A stretch of DNA of 5,717 bases from JAWXBM01 sp037968555 (GCA_037968555.1 JBBKVS010000275.1:1-5717); one strand, 5' to 3'; positions 1 to 5,396 are shown, numbered from the stretch's first letter. Notes: generated by a model from the sequence alone, not told the origin. Made by a program: numbers and translations.

Positions 1-755
1 AGGCCATTGATGACCACGGCGATACGTTGTTTGCCAGCCTGCTGTTGTTGTCTGGCCCAATGCGCGGCTGCGGCCAACTCGGTGTTTGCATCGGCATAGC
101 CGTGCAGTTGGAGATTGCCTTCAGCTAGCTTGGGTGGTGATGCCTGAATAACAACGCCACGTGATTCCAAGGATTTGAGCAAGGCTTGCTCCAGGCGAGT
201 CAGTTCGTAGAAACCATCAAGCAGCACGGTTTCTGGCAGAGGAAAGGGTAAGGGATCCGATTGCAACAGGATTTCGATCAACAACTCAGTCCAGCCTTCA
301 GCATCGCGCAAATGTTGTTGGCTTAAGGACTCAGTCACGTTTTGGCGGGCTTTGAAAAAAGCTGCATCCAGCCAGAGTTTTTCGTCGGGGGCGTACCATT
401 GTCGCAGCCACTTGTCGGCGGTTCGTGCCAGGCGCCCAGCCAGGCGCTTTTCGGATTCAGGCGACAGTCCGCTGCTTGCAGGCATGGCTTCCTGCCACAG
501 CAACTGCAGGGTAACCGCATCGGCTGGGTTATCCGTAGCAACACCGCGCAACATTTGGATGCGGTTACACAGCTGCTCTACCCACTGCGACAGCACCTGT
601 ACCGCGGGCTGCACCAGGACAGCGCCTTCCGGCTGATCACTGAGTGCATCAGCCAGGTGCATGTCCAGGCGGCGCTTATTGGGCACCAGTGTGAGCAGAC
701 GGGAGTCCTTGGGACTGTAGATGGTATTCGGTATGTGGTTTCTCCCCTGCACCAT
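1..755 (-). CDS. Probable DNA repair protein, AddB-like / PD-(D/E)XK nuclease family (N-terminal part, runs off left edge)
   Basis: An uninterrupted minus-strand frame runs from an ATG at 755 to the window edge, giving 251 codons without a stop. Seen: residues about 18-30 read SRLLTLVPNKRRL, residues 46-62 carry VLVQPAVQVLSQWVEQL, and residues 224-251 read ANTELAAAAHWAR...KQRIAVVING. This order (a 'Rla' start block, a 'p.iLp...Wl' block, then an 'El..AA.Wa......riaVVi' block opening the helicase-like core) is the pattern I recall for the roughly 850-900 residue proteobacterial family called 'probable DNA repair protein', related to AddB of the AddAB double-strand-break complex. The C-terminal nuclease domain would lie outside the window. 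An in-frame TAG lies 24 bases before the ATG. No strong Shine-Dalgarno is visible. Family assignment is by remembered motifs, so the exact role (end resection, partner of an AddA/UvrD-like helicase) is inferred. Confidence 0.72.
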   Translation of the reverse strand, partial: MVQGRNHIPNTIYSPKDSRLLTLVPNKRRLDMHLADALSDQPEGAVLVQPAVQVLSQWVEQLCNRIQMLRGVATDNPADAVTLQLLWQEAMPASSGLSPESEKRLAGRLARTADKWLRQWYAPDEKLWLDAAFFKARQNVTESLSQQHLRDAEGWTELLIEILLQSDPLPFPLPETVLLDGFYELTRLEQALLKSLESRGVVIQASPPKLAEGNLQLHGYADANTELAAAAHWARQQQQAGKQRIAVVING

Positions 756-821
756 TGGCTTTTTGTAGAGCGGGCGCTATTGGTTGTTATCGCAGCTGGT
801 CGATTCTAACAAAGCAAATGG

Positions 822-850
822 ATTATAAGCTTCGGTGTTCGCAAAAATTG
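822..850 (-). promoter_or_regulatory. Candidate sigma-70 promoter of the AddB-like gene
   Basis: On the minus strand a perfect TATAAT -10 hexamer lies at 827-822. A weak -35 (TCAATT or CAATTT) lies at about 850-845 with 17-18 base spacing. Transcription would start near 815, giving a leader of about 60 bases before the ATG at 755. The -35 abuts the first base pairs of repeat block A. The -10 is convincing; the -35 is poor. Confidence 0.45.
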
Positions 851-856
851 AGAACA

Positions 857-1112
857 TGGATTCCGGATCTTTGCTACGCAAAGTCCAGAATGACGGTGTT
901 AGAGCGCTGCCGCGCGAATCCCGGAATGACGGTCTAAGGGGCTGCGCGAAGTCTGGAGTGACGTTACAACAACCGTCATTCCAGAATCGAGTGAAACGAG
1001 ATATCTGGAATCCAGTGTTCGATTCCAAGTTGATCGGTTTCTGGGTTCCGGTTCTTCGCTACGCGAATCCCGGAATGACGGCCTAAGGGGGCTACGCATA
1101 GTCCGGAATAAG
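857..1112. repeat. Palindromic intergenic repeat block A (REP/MITE-like composite)
   Basis: The block is built of imperfect palindromic units sharing the core ccRgaatgacgg, at 885, 921 and (degenerate) 953, 1070 and 1103. The head unit at 857-897 can fold: ctttgc/gcaaag around a TAC loop, flanked by attccgga/tccagaat. The block then runs into a 109-bp element (973-1081). The same composite (head hairpin, tandem units, 109-bp element) recurs at 4884-5263 in the same orientation. It sits in the divergent spacer between the AddB-like and SRAP genes. Apparent reading frames inside it are by-products of the repeats. It resembles the high-copy dispersed REP/BIME or MITE families of proteobacteria, but genome copy number cannot be seen here. 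Confidence 0.85.
973..1081. repeat. 109-bp inverted-repeat-bounded element, copy A
   Basis: The element begins CCGTCATTCCAGAATCGAG and ends GCGAATCCCGGAATGACGG, so the ends are imperfect inverted repeats. It contains two abutting hairpins: attccaga/tctggaat on the left half and ttccgg..ttcgc-TAC-gcgaa..ccggaa on the right half. By eye it differs from the copy at 5155-5263 at about five positions and has exactly the same length. It has no coding capacity. No clear target-site duplication was seen. Confidence 0.85.
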
Positions 1113-1134
1113 GTGAGGCCCGGTAGGACTATGC
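1096..1134. other. 9-bp perfect inverted repeat (hairpin) at end of repeat block A
   Basis: GCATAGTCC at 1096-1104 pairs perfectly with GGACTATGC at 1126-1134 across a 21-base loop. The left arm is the last degenerate unit of repeat block A; the right arm lies in unique sequence 79 bases before the SRAP gene. There is no T-tract after it, so it is not a classical terminator. It may be an operator, or a footprint of the repeat element. Confidence 0.4.
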
Positions 1135-1178
1135 AGTGAATCATTGTAAGAAAATCGACTTGAAGATAGTTGAGCTGA

Positions 1179-1206
1179 CTGAACCAGCAAAAGCTTCGGC
1201 TACAAT
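1179..1206 (+). promoter_or_regulatory. Candidate promoter of the SRAP gene, -10 only six bases before the ATG
   Basis: TACAAT at 1201-1206 matches the -10 consensus at five of six positions. The best -35 nearby is CTGAAC at 1179-1184 (16-base spacer), which is weak. If used, transcription would begin at about 1213, the first base of the start codon, giving a leaderless message. No Shine-Dalgarno precedes this ATG, which fits. No LexA box of the CTGT-N8-ACAG type was seen here. Confidence 0.35.
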
Positions 1207-1212
1207 AGCGGC

Positions 1213-1977
1213 ATGTGTGGAAAAGCCTCGGTATCCCATATCTCCTGGAAGCAGGTGTACGAGTATGCCTCTTCTTTTACTGCGCCTGCCGCATTTCCAG
1301 CAGATCCTGAAACACGCATCAATGTCTCCCCCTCGCGCCAATTGCGAAAATCTGAGCCGGAATCCATGGTGTGGGAAACCTTACCGGTGATACAGCGTGT
1401 GGATGGTGTCGACCAGCCTGGTGCCGCGATTTGGCCATTCATCCCCACCTATTCTGAAGGGCGCTTGCCTTTGAACAAGGAGGGTCGGCTGATATCCACT
1501 GCCAACGCGCGCCTGCGTACCGAAGGCAAACCTTTTGCACCGACCTTTATGGGTGCCTGGGGCGCGGCCTGGCGGGTCATCATTGTGGTTTCCTGGTTCT
1601 ATGAATTTGATAGCCGGGTAAAGCCTCAAATTCCCTATGCTGTGTTTCCACTGGATGCACCTTGCTGGTTAATGGCTGGGTTGGCGCGCAAAACCAAAAT
1701 GCAGGATGGCAGCAGTCAACTGAGTGTTGCGGTCATTACCGTTGATCCGAACGAGGTACTGAAATCGGTGGGACATCATCGCAGTCCCGCCTTGCTGCGC
1801 TCAGGTGAAGAAGCCCGCGTCTGGTTGGGCGGCTCGCGGGAACAAGCGCGCGCTCTGCTCAGGCCGCATGCCAACGAAACCATGGGTGTTGAAGCCATCG
1901 ACATGGGTATCAAAATACCCGGAAATCAGCGCATAGAATTACCTGATCGATTGGCACAATGGGCGGGTACGGAATAG
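1213..1977 (+). CDS. SRAP-domain protein (SOS response-associated peptidase family, YedK/HMCES-like abasic-site sensor)
   Basis: The 254-residue protein begins MCGK, placing the catalytic Cys2 of the SRAP family right after Met1. Further family signatures follow in order: INVSPSRQ at 36-43 (the 'yN.aPt' block), AIWPFIPTY at 72-80 (the 'WGLiP.W' block), ANAR at 97-100 (the Asn that corresponds to YedK Asn75), FYEF at 129-132 (Glu131, corresponding to YedK Glu105), VITVDPNE at 174-181, and GHHRSPALL at 187-195 (His188, corresponding to YedK His160). Family members bind abasic sites in single-stranded DNA and form a covalent thiazolidine crosslink through Cys2 after Met removal. The start is fixed by the need for Cys at position 2, and an in-frame TGA lies at 1180-1182. 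Differences from YedK include MCGK for MCGR and FYEF for FYEW. It is a divergent member, and diverges from the AddB-like gene, also repair-related. It is convergent with the gene ending at 2059. Confidence 0.9.
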   Translation: MCGKASVSHISWKQVYEYASSFTAPAAFPADPETRINVSPSRQLRKSEPESMVWETLPVIQRVDGVDQPGAAIWPFIPTYSEGRLPLNKEGRLISTANARLRTEGKPFAPTFMGAWGAAWRVIIVVSWFYEFDSRVKPQIPYAVFPLDAPCWLMAGLARKTKMQDGSSQLSVAVITVDPNEVLKSVGHHRSPALLRSGEEARVWLGGSREQARALLRPHANETMGVEAIDMGIKIPGNQRIELPDRLAQWAGTE

Positions 1978-2058
1978 ATCAGTGCTCAAGCCACACAATC
2001 GCCTGAGTCTTTGATGCACTGAACTGCGAATTGATTCCGTCGTGCGGCCGGTCCAGGC

Positions 2059-2475
2059 CTAGCGGTTGGGGTGCCTGCCACCTACTGATTTGGATTTGCG
2101 CTTGCTTGTTTCATCAGGCTTGTAATCGATGGTGCTCATGCCATGCCCATGGGCAGGTTCTCTCTTTTCCAGCGCCAACTCCGTGTCGGACAGGATTTTA
2201 TTGGCCACTATAACGCTGCTTTGCCAATTCGATTCGGTCACTTTGACACGGCTGTTCCGCCAAATATCATCCGTCGCGTGCAAGCGCTCGGAAGAAGAAT
2301 GGCTGTGCATCATCGCATGCGATTTATGTTGATGTGGAGTACGTTTTCGGGTGTTGTGTTGGTAAATCGGATGGCTGGATTTACGTCCCGTTTTTTTGTT
2401 ACGAATTACTTTGGCCAGCCAGATTACTACCGCCAAAATCAATACCATTGTTCCTAAAAAGACCAATTCATCCAC
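2059..2475 (-). CDS. Hypothetical small protein: one N-terminal membrane helix and a His-rich, basic cytoplasmic tail
   Basis: The 138-residue protein is not recognised. Residues 1-4 are acidic (MDEL), residues about 5-22 form one hydrophobic helix (VFLGTMVLILAVVIWLAK), and a cluster of Lys and Arg follows (22-32), predicting N-out/C-in topology. Residues 35-66 are rich in histidine (eight His in 32 residues), then the tail is polar and charged with no recognisable fold; it ends GGRHPNR. The GTG start at 2475 is chosen because AAGGAG lies nine bases upstream (2490-2485). It lies 122 bases downstream of, and in the same direction as, another single-helix protein with a similar start (MDYLYY...), so the two may be functionally linked; no other similarity between them is evident. 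The His cluster might bind metal, but its spacing shows no defined site. It could be an envelope-associated or regulatory protein; no function is claimed. Confidence 0.72.
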   Translation of the reverse strand: MDELVFLGTMVLILAVVIWLAKVIRNKKTGRKSSHPIYQHNTRKRTPHQHKSHAMMHSHSSSERLHATDDIWRNSRVKVTESNWQSSVIVANKILSDTELALEKREPAHGHGMSTIDYKPDETSKRKSKSVGGRHPNR

Positions 2476-2484
2476 AATGAGTCA

Positions 2485-2490
2485 CTCCTT
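2485..2490 (-). promoter_or_regulatory. Shine-Dalgarno site deciding the GTG start at 2475
   Basis: AAGGAG on the minus strand at 2490-2485 lies nine bases before GTG at 2475. It is the strongest ribosome binding site in the window and supports the non-ATG start. A TTGACT at 2517-2512 has no usable -10, because a 17-base spacer places it over this site. Confidence 0.75.
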
Positions 2491-2574
2491 AATTCTGATC
2501 AAAAAAACATCAGTCAATCGAAGGCGCATCGTTCGCTTCCTCACTACTACAACTAACTGAAAATCCAACTATTC

Positions 2575-2604
2575 CTGGTAATCAACTGGAACCGGAATTA
2601 CCAG
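2575..2604 (-). other. 8-bp stem-loop overlapping the stop codon of the upstream gene
   Basis: On the minus strand CTGGTAAT (2604-2597) pairs with ATTACCAG (2582-2575) around a 14-base loop, and the TAA stop at 2600-2598 lies in the left arm. It could attenuate read-through into the next gene or protect the 3' end. The following sequence has only TTTT some way downstream, so a Rho-independent terminator is doubtful. Confidence 0.3.
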
Positions 2605-3275
2605 CCCCAGGGTTGCTTCAGGTCTTTTAGCTCCACATAACGGAACTCAACCTTATGGGATTTGCTCGCCCCATTGGTTGCGCCCTGCTCTTGTTGATCA
2701 TTGTTGATTGCAGACAGAAACTGTAATTTTTTGCGCAGCTGCCTGGTTTCCGCGCTGCCCAGATTGTCCAGTTGGTCGTGTTGCTCACTGGGATCGCGTA
2801 ATAAAGGGCGTTTGACTTTCTGATAGGGCATTTCTGTCATGCCGCGATCCACCGGACCATAACGATCTTCAAGCAATGCTCGAATACTGCCGCTGCCAGA
2901 GGATTTGCTGTGTTGGACCAACTGCTTGTCACCGATCAATCGATCAGTGAAATTGCGCACCGTGTCAGAAAGGCCCTGTTGCTGGGCATATTGCTGCTGC
3001 GCACCAGGCCAGCCCCAAGGTGTGCGCTGATGAATTTTTTCGTGGTGACGCTGCCTTAAGGATTTGATTTCCGGCGCCAGTTCATTTTTGACCTGTCCGT
3101 TCTTGGCTCCAGGCTTTTTGGCTGAGTGATTTAGGGCCGCTGCTTTGGCCGCTGCTTTGCGTGCTTCATATTGGATGAGTAAATCTGGATTCTGGGAACG
3201 GGTTGCCAGACGTACCACTGTTATAGCTACCAGGCCGATGACCAGGATAGCGAGAATGTAATATAAATAGTCCAC
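2598..3275 (-). CDS. Hypothetical membrane-anchored protein with two PWGW motifs
   Basis: The 225-residue protein is not recognised. Residues 4-22 form one hydrophobic helix (LYYILAILVIGLVAITVVR). The remainder is hydrophilic: an Ala/Lys-rich stretch at 37-55 that could be helical, a Gln-rich stretch at 93-100, and a charged segment around 170-200. The tetrapeptide PWGW occurs twice, at 86-89 (RTPWGWPG) and as the last four residues (222-225). A GTG start at 3275 is chosen because AAGGG lies eight bases upstream (3288-3284), and the helix begins at residue 4. The topology is predicted N-out with a cytoplasmic tail. The gene is followed 122 bases later by another GTG-started single-helix protein on the same strand, which may be co-transcribed. 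The exposed C-terminal PWGW looks like a docking or recognition motif, but that is inference. No enzymatic motif was seen. Confidence 0.75.
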   Translation of the reverse strand: MDYLYYILAILVIGLVAITVVRLATRSQNPDLLIQYEARKAAAKAAALNHSAKKPGAKNGQVKNELAPEIKSLRQRHHEKIHQRTPWGWPGAQQQYAQQQGLSDTVRNFTDRLIGDKQLVQHSKSSGSGSIRALLEDRYGPVDRGMTEMPYQKVKRPLLRDPSEQHDQLDNLGSAETRQLRKKLQFLSAINNDQQEQGATNGASKSHKVEFRYVELKDLKQPWGW

Positions 3276-3283
3276 CTTGAAAG

Positions 3284-3290
3284 CCCTTCT
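3284..3290 (-). promoter_or_regulatory. Shine-Dalgarno site deciding the GTG start at 3275
   Basis: AGAAGGG on the minus strand at 3290-3284 stands eight bases before GTG at 3275. No in-frame ATG lies nearby that would keep the membrane helix, so GTG is the best start. Confidence 0.6.
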
Positions 3291-3473
3291 ATCAACGCGA
3301 CCCGTGCATGCTCCTAGCTATGACTCACGGATATCGCTATCTGCGAAGCAGGCCCACGATGTAACCGTGGCTGGTAATCGCCGATTAGACTTTCAAATTC
3401 CTTTTGATCCCTGTCTATTTGGTTGACTAATCCCCATCTGCCAACCTAGCCAGGCCATAACCGCATATTTGTG

Positions 3474-3485
3474 AACCAGCTGGTT
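3474..3485. promoter_or_regulatory. 12-bp perfect palindrome AACCAGCTGGTT, possible operator
   Basis: AACCAGCTGGTT is self-complementary over its full length and lies midway in the divergent spacer, about 200 bases upstream of the minus-strand start and 280 upstream of the plus-strand start. Its right arm also pairs with cataacc at 3455-3461. A dimeric regulator site is possible; no regulator gene is in the window. Confidence 0.3.
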
Positions 3486-3762
3486 ATGCCGCCTGTGGTC
3501 GTTTGATCGCTTGCAAGTGGAAAAGCAGCTATTCAAACGACATATTCAATATACCATAAAGCTTACAAAAAGTTGGAGACCATAATAAATATTTTTAGTG
3601 GGTATACTGCATATCTATTTGTTTGTAAAAATAATAATTCCACTGTACGCGGACAATAGGCAGCCAAGTATCGAATGTTTACCCTCAAACCAGGCAATCA
3701 TTTTTTCAGTCTTACCTGCCCCGCAGCCAAATGCTGACAATCAGGAAATAATCACCTTTAAT

Positions 3763-4872
3763 ATGCTATCTCTTAACAGTGACTATCTGCTTAGTGCCCG
3801 TATCGGAGTTTTACGCCCTTATATAACTGGCACATGCGTGGCGTTGATATTTACTGTGACAGGCCTGGGTCAGCTCCAGGCTGCTACCGAATCTGCACTG
3901 CTGCTGCAACTGCAAACCAGTGCCTTGAGGGGTGATTTGCGGCCGGTTGAGCAGTTGATTGAAAGCCTGGATGAGGCCACGCTGGATGAATTGAGTCTCA
4001 CCCTGTTGCATCAGTATCAGGCACGTTTTTCTGGGCTTGCTGAAGTTCGTCGGCCTATCAGCGAAATTCCTATGGCCAACCAAACCATCGCGATTTACCA
4101 GGATTACTGGAGATCAGCCCTCACTCACTCTTTGAGCCCGGACGAAGCTGAACAATACCTGCAAATTGAGTTGCGGGAATTGTTGCGCAAGGACTATCCC
4201 GCATACCAGCCGGGCAACGATGTGTTCTTCCAGTTGCAACAGGCCCTGGCTGTGCAAAGCCTCGGCAGTTCGCTGGCAGATACGCCGCCCTGGCGTGACT
4301 TGTACATCTGGAGCCGGCACCACAATCGAATCTTTGAAGTTGAGCTCACCGACATGGTGGAAGAAGTTGAAGTGACCATGATCGATCAACCCCTGGTGCA
4401 AGGTTGGCAGCACTTTGCCTCTCTCGACCTCACCGCCACCAGCGGTTGGGCTACAGCAAGTGGTCTGTACTGTCTGTGCTGGTCCTACGACCTGGATTCC
4501 GAAGCGTTCAGAGTCAATTGGCTGAAACATGAAACTCGCCACCTGGTGGATTTCAGGGAGTTTCCGGGCTTGCCTGAAGCCGCAATGGAGTATCGCGCCA
4601 AGCTGACCGAACTGGCCTTTGCCGGCAACCAGGTTTCGAGTTTATTGCGACATTTCGCCAACAATGGCTCTGACGATAGCCCTTCAGCCCATGCGGTGGC
4701 CAATTACCGGGTCAGCCACAATATTTATCATGAAATTTTCCAGCAGGAGATGCCGCAACACCTGGACCCCTGGCAGCTATTGGGGCCTGATCGGGTGGGA
4801 CCTGCGGCTTTCCGTTTATTGCAGCGGGATACGGCCAAGCTTAGGGAGCAAGCTGTGGCCTTGGCTCCTTGA
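3763..4872 (+). CDS. Secreted/periplasmic protein with zincin-type HExxH motif (putative metallopeptidase)
   Basis: The 369-residue protein has no family I can name. Residues 1-40 look like a Sec signal peptide: a long n-region with Arg13 and Arg18, a hydrophobic core at about 22-36 (TGTCVALIFTVTGLG), and a likely cleavage after LQA at about 40. The signature HETRH is at 256-260, and Glu276 in the following MEYRAKLTEL is a candidate third zinc ligand, with Glu272 as an alternative. This HExxH...EyRA layout suggests a gluzincin-like hydrolase acting outside the cytoplasm. Two cysteines at 237 and 239 (YCLCW) precede the motif. The ATG at 3763 is chosen over a GTG at 3598 because it places the signal peptide at the N-terminus; its ribosome site is weak (AGGAA 15 bases upstream). 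The mature N-terminal half is helical and Leu/Gln-rich. Repeat block B begins about 11 bases after the stop codon. The gene could equally encode an inactive structural relative; enzyme activity is inferred. Confidence 0.75.
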   Translation: MLSLNSDYLLSARIGVLRPYITGTCVALIFTVTGLGQLQAATESALLLQLQTSALRGDLRPVEQLIESLDEATLDELSLTLLHQYQARFSGLAEVRRPISEIPMANQTIAIYQDYWRSALTHSLSPDEAEQYLQIELRELLRKDYPAYQPGNDVFFQLQQALAVQSLGSSLADTPPWRDLYIWSRHHNRIFEVELTDMVEEVEVTMIDQPLVQGWQHFASLDLTATSGWATASGLYCLCWSYDLDSEAFRVNWLKHETRHLVDFREFPGLPEAAMEYRAKLTELAFAGNQVSSLLRHFANNGSDDSPSAHAVANYRVSHNIYHEIFQQEMPQHLDPWQLLGPDRVGPAAFRLLQRDTAKLREQAVALAP

Positions 4873-4883
4873 GTTGATGAAGG

Positions 4884-5145
4884 GCTGGATTCCGGATCTT
4901 TGCTGCGCAAAGTCCAGAATGACGGCGTTAAAAGGTGCGATGCGCGAAGTCCAGAATGACGGCGTTAAAAGGTGCGATGCGCGAAGCCCGGAAAGTCGGC
5001 GTTAGAAGGTGCGCTACGCAAAGCCCAGAATGACGGCGTTTAAGGGTGCGCTGCGCAAAGTCCAGAATGACGGCGTTTAAGGGTGCGCTGCGCAAAGTCC
5101 AGAATGACGGTGTTAGAGAGTTGCGGCGCGAATCCCGGAAAGACG
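4884..5145. repeat. 37-bp tandem repeat array (about seven units), first part of repeat block B
   Basis: The core ccagaatgacgg or a close variant recurs at 4914, 4951, 4988, 5025, 5062, 5099 and 5135, giving spacings of 37, 37, 37, 37, 37 and 36 bases. Between cores lies gttaaaaggtgcgctgcgca or a variant, in which tgcg-ctg-cgca forms a tiny hairpin. The third unit (ccggaaagtcgg) and the seventh (ccggaaagacgc) are diverged. The head unit, with its ctttgc/gcaaag hairpin, matches the head of block A at 857. Because 37 is not a multiple of three, the short frames across it are not genes. Such arrays often vary in copy number between strains. Confidence 0.88.
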
Positions 5146-5154
5146 CTAATAAAA

Positions 5155-5263
5155 CCGTCATTCCAGAATCGAGTGAAACGAGATATCTGGAATCCAGTGT
5201 TCGATTCCAGATTGATCGGTTTCTGGGTTCCGGGTCTTCGCTGCGCGAATCCCAGAATGACGG
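5155..5263. repeat. 109-bp inverted-repeat-bounded element, copy B
   Basis: The element starts CCGTCATTCCAGAATCGAG and ends GCGAATCCCAGAATGACGG. It matches copy A (973-1081) over its full 109 bases with about five substitutions. It has the same two-hairpin structure, the same orientation, and is likewise preceded by ccagaatgacgg-type units. It lies only 18 bases from the poly-A stretch of the terminator for the tRNA-Glu remnant. Confidence 0.86.
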
Positions 5264-5280
5264 CGTTAAAAGGCGCACAC

Positions 5281-5305
5281 AAAAAAACCACCTTGCGGTG
5301 GTTTT
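5281..5305 (-). terminator. Rho-independent terminator of the tRNA-Glu transcript
   Basis: On the minus strand AAAACCACC (5305-5297) pairs with GGTGGTTTT (5292-5284) around a GCAA loop, and the T-run continues through 5281. This is a strong intrinsic terminator about 37 bases beyond the CCA end of the tRNA-Glu remnant. On the plus strand the stem is followed by only four T, so it would stop the convergent HETRH transcript less well. Confidence 0.85.
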
Positions 5306-5342
5306 GATGTTGTATCGGTTCTTTCACTACCGAAACAGGACT

Positions 5343-5388
5343 TGGCGTCCCCTACGAGATTCGAACTCGTGTCGCCGCCGTGAAAGGG
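5343..5388 (-). tRNA. tRNA-Glu(UUC) 3'-half remnant, split at the anticodon arm (attachment site)
   Basis: Read on the minus strand, this holds the anticodon loop CTTTCAC with anticodon TTC, the 3' anticodon stem GGCGG, a four-base variable region, a T arm with stem ACGAG/CTCGT around TTCGAAT, the acceptor strand AGGGGAC, the discriminator G and an encoded CCA. This matches the 3' half of bacterial tRNA-Glu. Upstream of the loop only CC (positions 30-31) is right: the next bases cannot pair with GGCGG, and no D arm or GTCCCC acceptor strand follows. The gene is therefore cut at the anticodon arm, the usual integration point for one class of tRNA-targeting integrases, and an integrase gene begins 150 bases further right. 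The native terminator is still attached at 5281-5305. The fragment cannot make a tRNA by itself. The 5' half should lie at the far end of the element, probably rejoined to an element-borne 3' half. Confidence 0.88.
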
Positions 5389-5396
5389 GCTAACAT

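Larger units (their letters stand above)
3276..3762. other. 487-base divergent intergenic region, no convincing gene
   Basis: This is the spacer between the minus-strand PWGW protein and the plus-strand HETRH protein, and must hold promoters for both. Visible items: a 5-bp stem ccacg/cgtgg at 3354-3370; an inverted pair cataacc (3455-3461)/ggttatg (3482-3488); a 12-bp perfect palindrome at 3474-3485; and an AT-rich stretch from about 3540 to 3620 with a TATACT at 3603-3608 that could be a plus-strand -10. No -35 at proper spacing was found for it. The reading frame of the HETRH gene stays open back to a GTG at 3598, but the encoded extra 55 residues look non-coding. Confidence 0.55.

Noticed and set aside
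342..809. 155-codon plus-strand frame and a 94-codon frame at 352-636
   Set aside because: They lie antisense to the AddB-like gene, whose frame has recognisable family blocks over the full 251 codons; the plus-strand products show no family features.
777..1144. Several 60-83 codon frames across repeat block A
   Set aside because: They are translations of palindromic repeats (NPGMTV, SRNDG-type peptides typical of such repeats) with no ribosome sites.
1978..2058. Terminator between the convergent SRAP and His-rich protein genes
   Set aside because: Only imperfect stems such as agtgc/gcact (1981-2022) and ggcc/ggcc (2046-2059) were found, without T-tracts.
2031..2457. Plus-strand frames of 60-104 codons
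   Set aside because: They are antisense to the 138-residue gene, which has the strong AAGGAG site and a proper membrane helix.
2489..2517. TTGACT...AATTAA promoter for the 138-residue protein
   Set aside because: The -10 would overlap the Shine-Dalgarno, so transcription would start after it; the hexamer is also a poor match.
3598..3762. GTG-started 55-residue extension of the HETRH protein
   Set aside because: It is AT-rich, has no ribosome site at the GTG, and would bury the signal peptide internally; the ATG at 3763 is preferred.
4884..5145. CRISPR array
   Set aside because: The 37-bp period leaves no unique spacers: the units are contiguous and alike throughout, and no cas gene is present.
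4928..5393. Frames of 74-128 codons across repeat block B on both strands
   Set aside because: They translate the 37-bp units and the 109-bp element; one of them runs on into the tRNA remnant, so it is not a gene.
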